Shown: piece after piece, positions 12,574 through 13,264 of the stretch
How positions within the stretch are numbered: position 1 is the stretch's first letter
How the letters are laid out: each line of letters starts with the position of its first letter
Assembly (NCBI GenBank): GCA_046735355.1
Contig: JBKPTC010000037.1
Location: forward strand, 1-13,264
Direction: 5' to 3'
Origin: DATAEU01 sp046735355
Lineage (GTDB): Bacteria; Actinomycetota; UBA4738; HRBIN12
Length of the DNA stretch: 13,264 nt
Translations under genes and position numbers: made by a program
The notes under the pieces: generated by a model
Told to the model about the DNA's origin: nothing
What the model saw: the letters and a program-made list of their open reading frames with translations, nothing else
Databases searched by the model: none

Positions 12574-12579
12574 AGCTTA
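12574..12579 (-). promoter_or_regulatory. -10 element of signal peptidase gene, leaderless
   Basis: TAAGCT on the minus strand (TAnnnT) lies exactly 6 bases before GTG 12567, in the 26-base gap after the ABC ATPase gene. No -35 or Shine-Dalgarno site is clear. Confidence 0.55.
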
Positions 12580-12593
12580 TCCTGGCGAACCGG

Positions 12594-13264
12594 TCACGAC
12601 GGCTGGATCCGAACCTCGACGGCCTTGAACGCCGCCCACACCTCTGCGCCCTCGCGGAGGCCGAGGCGCTCGACCGAACCCGTCGTCACGTCCGCGACGA
12701 CCGGCGGTCGCGAGGCGATCCGGACGCGCGCTCGTCCGCCGTCGATCCAGATCGACGTCACTCGACCGCGCAGGACGTTGCGGGCGGACCCGCCCGGCCG
12801 CTCGAGATGCAGCGAGACGTCCGCCGGCCGGAGCGTCGCCGTGACCTCGCCGCTCGTCGGCGACTCGGTCGCCACGACGATCTCGCCGCCGCCGGCGATC
12901 AGCCTCGCCGCACCGTCCGCGAGCCGGTCGAGGCGACCGCGGAACAGGTTCGTCCCGACCAAGTCGGCCGCGTAGGCCGTCCTCGGCGCCGACCGGATCT
13001 CCTCGGGCGTGCCGGCCTGCGTGACGCGTCCGCCTTCGACGATCACCACGCGGTCGGCGAGCCCCAGGGCGTCGACGGGGTCGTGCGCGACGAGGACTCG
13101 AACGCCGGCGAACCGCCGGAGCTCGTCGCGCAGCACGTCGCGGATCGCCGCCTTCGCGCCGACGTCGAGCGCCGACACCGGCTCGTCGAGCAGGAGCATC
13201 CGCGGATCGGCGACGAGCGCTCGCGCGAGCGCCACGCGCTGCGCCTCGCCCCCCGAGAGCGCGT
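12594..13264 (-). CDS. ModC-like ABC transporter ATP-binding protein with TOBE domain (5' end outside window)
   Basis: C-terminal part, about 223 residues, of an importer ATPase; the start and Walker A lie beyond the right edge. The visible part begins in the ABC signature LSGGEAQRVALARAL, which is at the very edge of the window, followed by Walker B and D-loop MLLLDEPVSALD, and the H-switch in VRVLVAHDPVDA. GGRVTQAGTPEEI is the usual end of the nucleotide-binding domain. A Mop/TOBE-type beta domain closes the protein, ending GLREGAEVWAAFKAVEVRI, as in ModC and some other anion or polyamine importers. Molybdate or tungstate uptake is the best guess, but sulfate, iron or putrescine relatives share this layout. 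The permease and binding protein should lie to the right. Signal peptidase follows by 26 bases on the same strand. Confidence 0.88.
   Translation of the reverse strand, partial: ALSGGEAQRVALARALVADPRMLLLDEPVSALDVGAKAAIRDVLRDELRRFAGVRVLVAHDPVDALGLADRVVIVEGGRVTQAGTPEEIRSAPRTAYAADLVGTNLFRGRLDRLADGAARLIAGGGEIVVATESPTSGEVTATLRPADVSLHLERPGGSARNVLRGRVTSIWIDGGRARVRIASRPPVVADVTTGSVERLGLREGAEVWAAFKAVEVRIQPS

Noticed and set aside
12594..13235. GTG 13235 as the start of a short, 213-residue ABC protein
   Set aside because: The frame continues upstream to the window edge through LSGGEAQR, the ABC signature, so the gene is cut by the window and not short.
1..13264. CRISPR arrays, tRNA or rRNA genes, insertion sequences, restriction or anti-phage systems
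   Set aside because: No regular repeats with spacers, tRNA-like folds, transposase motifs or defence-domain signatures were seen; the window is almost fully covered by housekeeping and envelope genes.

Overview
The window is strongly G+C-rich, with nearly every codon ending in G or C, and gene order marks it as a member of the Actinomycetota. It carries the chromosomal block known from Mycobacterium tuberculosis as pcnA | mutT4 - Rv3909 - mviN(murJ) - sigM - rsmA: CCA-adding enzyme, divergent from Nudix hydrolase, DUF6049 protein, MurJ lipid II flippase, ECF sigma factor and zinc-finger anti-sigma factor. In other actinobacteria this block lies near parAB/oriC, so an origin-proximal position is likely (inference). 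Extra genes (a PilT ATPase, a TauE/SafE transporter, a TadE/TadG-like protein) and a pseudokinase split from MurJ suggest a lineage outside the classical Mycobacteriales/Streptomycetales. I cannot name the class or genus.

Layout. 3-776 (-): MerR-type regulator with a second, degenerate MerR-like half. 862-8945 (-): a long colinear cluster read right to left: Nudix, TauE/SafE transporter, DUF6049, MurJ, TadE/TadG-like protein, membrane pseudokinase, ECF sigma factor, anti-sigma factor. Four of its junctions are 4-base start/stop overlaps. 9035-10129 (+): PilT-like ATPase. 10126-10488 (-): small membrane protein with HELAH. 10534-11934 (+): CCA-adding enzyme. 11941-12567 (-): signal peptidase I. 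12594-13264 (-): 3' part of a ModC-like ABC ATPase that runs off the window. There is no gene-free stretch longer than 90 bases, and I see no tRNA, rRNA, CRISPR array or insertion sequence.

How the genes fit together. The central cluster is an envelope module: MurJ flips lipid II, the pseudokinase has a cytoplasmic kinase-like fold, one membrane pass and an outer discoidin-like domain, and the sigma/anti-sigma pair probably reports on the envelope. In M. tuberculosis the flippase and pseudokinase are one polypeptide; here they are separate genes with a TadE/TadG-like gene between them. The pseudokinase has lost the catalytic Lys, the HRD-loop Asn and the DFG Asp. Its activation-loop region carries a tandem TEGQ repeat that would suit phospho-Thr docking.

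Regulation. Four genes (Nudix, CCA enzyme, signal peptidase, pseudokinase) have a TAnnnT hexamer exactly 6 bases before the start codon. A fifth (HELAH protein) has CAGAAT at the same spacing, and the MerR gene has TAGAGT 8 bases before its GTG. This is the geometry of leaderless mRNAs. The MerR -10 also sits inside a 19-base inverted repeat, a good candidate operator.
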